From NCBI GenBank assembly GCA_050696075.1, contig JBOGUF010000024.1, forward strand, positions 1-8,916: DNA of 8,916 bases, given 5' to 3'. Below are positions 6,550 through 8,916 of the stretch, in pieces. Position numbers and translations under genes: made by a program. This DNA comes from JBOGUF01 sp050696075 (GTDB lineage: Bacteria; Chloroflexota; Chloroflexia; Thermomicrobiales; UBA6265). The notes beneath the pieces are model-generated. The model ran no database searches, was not told the DNA's origin, and worked only from the letters and a program-made list of their open reading frames with translations. The stretch's first letter is position 1. Each line of letters starts with the position of its first letter.

Positions 6550-6681
6550 CGTCGCGCGCAGCGCGACACGCCGGTGTACCGGCCGTCTTGCCCTCATGAA
6601 CGCGGCCGCACGCGTCTGGTCGAACGGGCCGCGGGCGCGGCAGATCGACCCGCGGTCGATGAGGAGCGGAGTTGCGGCGCG

Positions 6682-6696
6682 GGTCCCTCCCCTACG
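6682..6696 (-). repeat. Dispersed repeat, inverted partial copy
   Basis: GGTCCCTCCCCTACG is a perfect inverted match to 15 bases of the two direct copies (for example 6489-6503). It places inverted arms about 150-190 bp apart around the gap between the binding-protein and permease genes. A further small stem GCGGCG-AGACA-CGCCGC (6705-6721) lies between it and the binding-protein stop codon. The second half of the unit is missing. Confidence 0.8.
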
Positions 6697-6751
6697 CCGG
6701 CGAGGCGGCGAGACACGCCGCACGATCAAAGCCCGTACTGACGCGGTCGGA

Positions 6752-8101
6752 CTATTCCCCGCCCCGTTCGATGATCTCCTGGTGCCGCTCCAGCAGATCG
6801 TCGAACTCTTCCTTCACGGTTGCGATCGTGTCGTCGACGCTTTGGTCGCCGAGAAAGACCGGGTTGAACTCCCGAGTGAGCATGATCTCGGTTTCCTGCC
6901 AGGTGGTCGTGGTTTTCAGGAAGCGGGTCATGCCCTCGGCGGTCAGGACCTGCTCGACGATAGCGACTTGCTCCGGCGGAGCTTCGGGGTCGACGAATGC
7001 AGGCACGGCCGATTGCCGCGCCGGGTAGCCGCGGCCGGCCGCGGCCAGCTTTTGCAACGACTCGGAAGAGGTGATGACTTTGAGCGCTTGCCACGCCTCG
7101 TCGGGGTGCTCAGTCACGCGGGAGAGGCCGAAGCCGGAACCGGCAACCCAGGTTGTGCTCCCGGCGGGGCCGGCCGGCAGCGGCGCGATGTCCCAGGCAA
7201 ACGTCGCGTCGTTGCGCAGGTTGACGAAGTTCCATGGGCCATTGGTCGTCATGCCGACCTGACCGCTGGTGAACTGCTCGCTGGCGAAGTTGTTGTTGGA
7301 GAGGTCGGTAATTGGGGTGGCGATCTGCTGTTCGGTGAAGAGCCCGGTGAGGAAGGTGAGCGCCTCGACCGCCTCGGGGGCGTTCAGCGTGCATTCAGTT
7401 TCTTCGGCGTTCATATAGTCGCCGCCGCCCGACCAGAGCCAGGGAATGAAGCCGGTGAAGCTCGGTTGCAGCGTATAGCCGTACTGCCCCTCGCCGGCGT
7501 TGGTGATCGTCGTTGCCGCCTCGACGAACTGATCCCAGGACAGCGGCTCGGTCGGGGAGGGGTTCGCCACGCCGGCCGCGTCAAAGAGATCCTTGTTGTA
7601 GTAGAGGATGATCGGGCCGAGGTCGTAGGCGAAGGCGTAGATCTCGTCGCGGAAGGAAAGGCCCTCCTGGATCGCGGTGAAGAAGTCATCGTAGGCCACC
7701 TCGGCGTCGGCGTCGATCAGCGGTCGGAGCGGGGCGAGCGCGTTGCGGGCGGCGAAGCCGGGCATGCGCAGGCTCTGCATGGCGATGACGTCGGCCTGGG
7801 TGTCGCTGGCGAGTTGGGTGGTCAGTTTGTCCCAATAGTCGGCGAAGGTGGTCGTCTCGAGGGTGACGGTGATATTGGGGTGGGCGACCTTGACGTCGTC
7901 GGCCAGCCCTTGCCAGACGGCGGTTTCGGCCTCGCTGGCGGACCACATCGACCAGCGGAGCTCGACCTCCTCCTGGGCGCGGATCGAGACGGCGCCGAAG
8001 CGGGCCATGGCGCCGGTTGCGGCGGCGGCGCCCGCTCCCTTAACCAACGTGCGACGGGAAACCTTCCGGTTTGCCAGGCGATTGCGATTGCGTTCGTCCA
8101 T
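6752..8101 (-). CDS. Sugar ABC transporter substrate-binding protein with Tat signal
   Basis: A 449-residue family 1 (MalE/UgpB-like) extracellular solute-binding protein that captures a sugar or glycerol-phosphate-like ligand and hands it to the permeases. The N-terminus carries a twin-arginine signal SRRTLVK (R16, R17) followed by an Ala/Gly-rich segment, with likely cleavage near IRAQ (about 40-43); there is no lipobox cysteine. The mature part begins with the typical EVELRWSMWS strand and contains 'ADVIAMQSLRMPGFAARNAL', a Trp/Gly-rich hinge region 'GFIPWLWSGGGDYMN', and 'GMTTNGPWNFVNL', all expected for this fold. The ATG at 8101 follows GAGGAGCGAGGAG; an in-frame upstream Met at 8239 would add 46 residues running through the promoter and in front of the Tat signal, so I reject it. 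It is the first gene of the transporter operon. No ATPase gene is in the window, so an MsiK-type shared ATPase is inferred. Confidence 0.95.
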   Translation of the reverse strand: MDERNRNRLANRKVSRRTLVKGAGAAAATGAMARFGAVSIRAQEEVELRWSMWSASEAETAVWQGLADDVKVAHPNITVTLETTTFADYWDKLTTQLASDTQADVIAMQSLRMPGFAARNALAPLRPLIDADAEVAYDDFFTAIQEGLSFRDEIYAFAYDLGPIILYYNKDLFDAAGVANPSPTEPLSWDQFVEAATTITNAGEGQYGYTLQPSFTGFIPWLWSGGGDYMNAEETECTLNAPEAVEALTFLTGLFTEQQIATPITDLSNNNFASEQFTSGQVGMTTNGPWNFVNLRNDATFAWDIAPLPAGPAGSTTWVAGSGFGLSRVTEHPDEAWQALKVITSSESLQKLAAAGRGYPARQSAVPAFVDPEAPPEQVAIVEQVLTAEGMTRFLKTTTTWQETEIMLTREFNPVFLGDQSVDDTIATVKEEFDDLLERHQEIIERGGE

Positions 8102-8198
8102 GAACTCCTCGCTCCTCGTTTTGGCGGGGAGGCCCTTGGGCGACGGCCGCGCGCCACCGGCGTCGTCTGGGCCGCTCCGCGACAGCATTGGCGCAAAG

Positions 8199-8208
8199 CT
8201 GTATACAG
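8199..8208. promoter_or_regulatory. Candidate GntR-type operator (CTGTATACAG)
   Basis: A perfect 10-bp palindrome CTGTATACAG lies about 15-25 nt downstream of the expected transcription start of the binding-protein gene. It contains TGTATACA, close to the GT-N-TA-N-AC pattern known for GntR/HutC-type repressors, which often control sugar importers. It is AT-rich against a GC-rich background. No regulator gene is in the window, so the binding protein is inferred. Confidence 0.45.
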
Positions 8209-8229
8209 TATGCGTTTCGGCGCACGCTG

Positions 8230-8258
8230 AAGGTAGCAACTCCGCGACACGCTGTCAA
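8230..8258 (-). promoter_or_regulatory. Candidate sigma70-like promoter of the sugar transporter operon
   Basis: On the minus strand a perfect TTGACA (8253-8258) is followed after 17 nt by TACCTT (8230-8235), a weak -10 box that keeps the conserved A at position 2 and T at position 6. A start near 8223 would give a leader of roughly 120 nt before the ATG at 8101, with the CTGTATACAG palindrome near its beginning. Confidence 0.45.
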
Positions 8259-8296
8259 CCAACATACCTTCGAATCGAGAATCGCCGCGGGGTCGT

Positions 8297-8345
8297 TCCG
8301 TCGTCGGGGAGGAACCTGCGCTGAACTCAGCCCCCCGACGACGGA
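8297..8345. repeat. Long stem-loop upstream of the transporter promoter, containing a diverged dispersed-repeat copy
   Basis: A perfect 13-bp stem TCCGTCGTCGGGG (8297-8309) pairs with 8333-8345 around a 23-nt loop that itself holds CTGA-AC-TCAG. Bases 8299-8320 match the dispersed repeat at 6522-6543 at 19 of 22 positions, so this appears to be a third, diverged direct copy whose surroundings have become a longer hairpin. It lies between the terminator of the surface-protein gene and the -35 box of the transporter promoter. Confidence 0.7.
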
Positions 8346-8362
8346 TTGACAGCATCCCTCCG

Positions 8363-8404
8363 ACAAAGTGGGACCCCGTCCAGTCGGCCGGGGTCCCACT
8401 TTGT
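8363..8404 (-). terminator. Strong intrinsic-type terminator hairpin after the LPxTG protein gene
   Basis: A perfect 16-bp inverted repeat ACAAAGTGGGACCCCG (8363-8378) pairs with 8389-8404 around a 10-nt loop. It starts 28 nt downstream of the surface-protein stop codon on the minus strand. Each strand ends its stem with a short ACTTTGT, so termination could work in both directions, though the T-run is interrupted. It separates the surface-protein gene from the transporter operon. Confidence 0.75.
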
Positions 8405-8432
8405 GTTCTGGCGGTTGCGGATCTGCTCGGCG

Positions 8433-8916
8433 CTATGCCGCCCGCTCCCTGACGGTGAAACCGGCAAAAGCAAGCATCAGCCCGGTCCCGAACAGGAACC
8501 ACAGCCCAACGTCCTGCCCGGCCATCGTGCCGGCGCCGGTCGCGGGGAGAGCCTTGACGCTGGCGATCTCGGCGGCGTTGCCGGCGCCGTTGCCGGTCCC
8601 CACCCCGTTGCCAGTGCCAGTGCCAGTGCCGTTGCCGTTGCCGTTCCCGTTGTCGTCGCCACCGTTGTCCGGTCCGGGGCAGTTGCCCGTGCAGTCGCCA
8701 TCGATCGTGTTCCCACAGTCGCCGGCATCGATGTCGTCGACGCAGTTCTCGAAGTCGAAGACGACGTGGTAGGCGGTCGCGCCGACAAACGCTTCGGCGT
8801 TGGCGTTGCCGCCATGACCGCCGGTGCCGTCGCCGCTGATCGCGTCGCCGGCGCCGCCGCCGTTGCCGCCGCTACCGCCGGAACCGCCCGTGCCGTCGCC
8901 GGCCGTGGCCGTGCCG
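8433..8916 (-). CDS. LPxTG-motif Gly-rich surface protein, C-terminal part (partial)
   Basis: An open minus-strand frame from the window edge to a TAG at 8433-8435, about 160 residues, without a start in the window. N to C: a Gly-rich stretch (GDGTGGSGGSGGNGGGAG and similar), a short ordered segment FVGATAYHVVFDFENC, an Asp-rich part with four cysteines (C-x8-C-x7-C-x3-C), a Gly-Asn then Gly-Thr dipeptide stalk, the segment AAEIASVKALPATG, a hydrophobic helix (VGLWFLFGTGLMLAFAGFTV) and the tail RERAA. LPATG (8535-8549), helix and positively charged tail together are a complete cell-wall sorting signal, so the protein should be exported and covalently anchored by a sortase, or stay membrane-bound if none acts on it. 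The stalk is encoded by hexanucleotide repeats. The terminator that follows supports the stop. Function of the exposed part is unknown. Confidence 0.85.
   Translation of the reverse strand, partial: GTATAGDGTGGSGGSGGNGGGAGDAISGDGTGGHGGNANAEAFVGATAYHVVFDFENCVDDIDAGDCGNTIDGDCTGNCPGPDNGGDDNGNGNGNGTGTGTGNGVGTGNGAGNAAEIASVKALPATGAGTMAGQDVGLWFLFGTGLMLAFAGFTVRERAA
8610..8651. repeat. Hexanucleotide repeat tract coding the Gly-Thr/Gly-Asn stalk
   Basis: On the plus strand GCCAGT is repeated three times (8610-8627), then GCCGTT three times (8628-8645), then CCCGTT. Read on the minus strand the units give (Gly-Asn)n then (Gly-Thr)n in the stalk of the LPxTG protein. The six-base unit keeps the frame, so slippage would change stalk length by two residues per unit without breaking the gene. 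Confidence 0.8.

Noticed and set aside
6596..8230. Plus-strand frame of 544 codons opposite the binding-protein gene
   Set aside because: The minus strand encodes an unmistakable Tat-exported solute-binding protein; the plus frame has no recognisable domain and no ribosome site.
8346..8351. Plus-strand TTGACA as a -35 box
   Set aside because: No matching -10 element at 16-19 nt spacing and no plus-strand gene follows.
8368..8772. Plus-strand frame with Pro-Val-Pro repeats
   Set aside because: It is the antisense of the Gly-Asn/Gly-Thr stalk and LPATG signal; its apparent repeats come from the hexanucleotide tract, and its start lies within the terminator hairpin.

Overview
The window is GC-rich with dense, short-spaced genes, and every recognisable gene lies on the minus strand, so transcription runs from high to low coordinates. 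Gene content (ArsR/SRPBCC/DUF899 cluster, MalE-type binding protein with a Tat signal, GNAT_C acyltransferase, LPxTG surface protein with a Gly-Asn-rich stalk) and the GC-rich dispersed hairpin repeats suggest a Chloroflexota bacterium of the Thermomicrobia/Sphaerobacter type. A high-GC actinobacterium is the main alternative. This placement is inference from content, not from a marker gene.

Layout in the direction of transcription: (1) 8433-8916, the C-terminal part of a Gly-rich surface protein ending in LPATG, a membrane helix and an Arg-containing tail. It has no start codon in the window and is followed by a 16-bp perfect-stem terminator. (2) 8102-8362, a regulatory gap with a second long stem-loop, a sigma70-like promoter and a GntR-type palindrome. 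(3) 4598-8101, a carbohydrate ABC importer: Tat-exported binding protein, then two inner-membrane permeases that overlap by 8 nt. No ATPase gene is present. (4) 3057-4460, a FAD/NAD(P) disulfide oxidoreductase of the 'mercuric reductase-like' group, separated from the permease by a 120-bp nested inverted repeat. (5) 1926-2915, a putative NAT_N/GNAT_C acyltransferase. (6) 1-1794, a stress/regulatory cluster: ArsR-family repressor, SRPBCC (AHSA1-like) protein, DUF899 thioredoxin-like protein and the N-terminus of a probable PPOX-family flavoprotein. It is driven by a promoter placed so close to the ArsR start that the mRNA should be leaderless.

How they work together: the binding protein and two permeases form one sugar uptake unit, presumably energised by a shared ATPase encoded elsewhere. 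The ArsR cluster looks self-regulated and separate from the transporter. The oxidoreductase could be co-transcribed with the transporter, but nothing in its sequence ties it to sugar use.

The most notable non-coding signal is a repeat family (core GTAGGGGAGGGACC). It occurs as two direct copies 36 bp apart plus one inverted copy in the binding-protein/permease gap, and as a diverged copy forming the long hairpin upstream of the transporter promoter. I found no convincing novel multi-gene system; most of the window is ordinary accessory metabolism, with some structured intergenic DNA.
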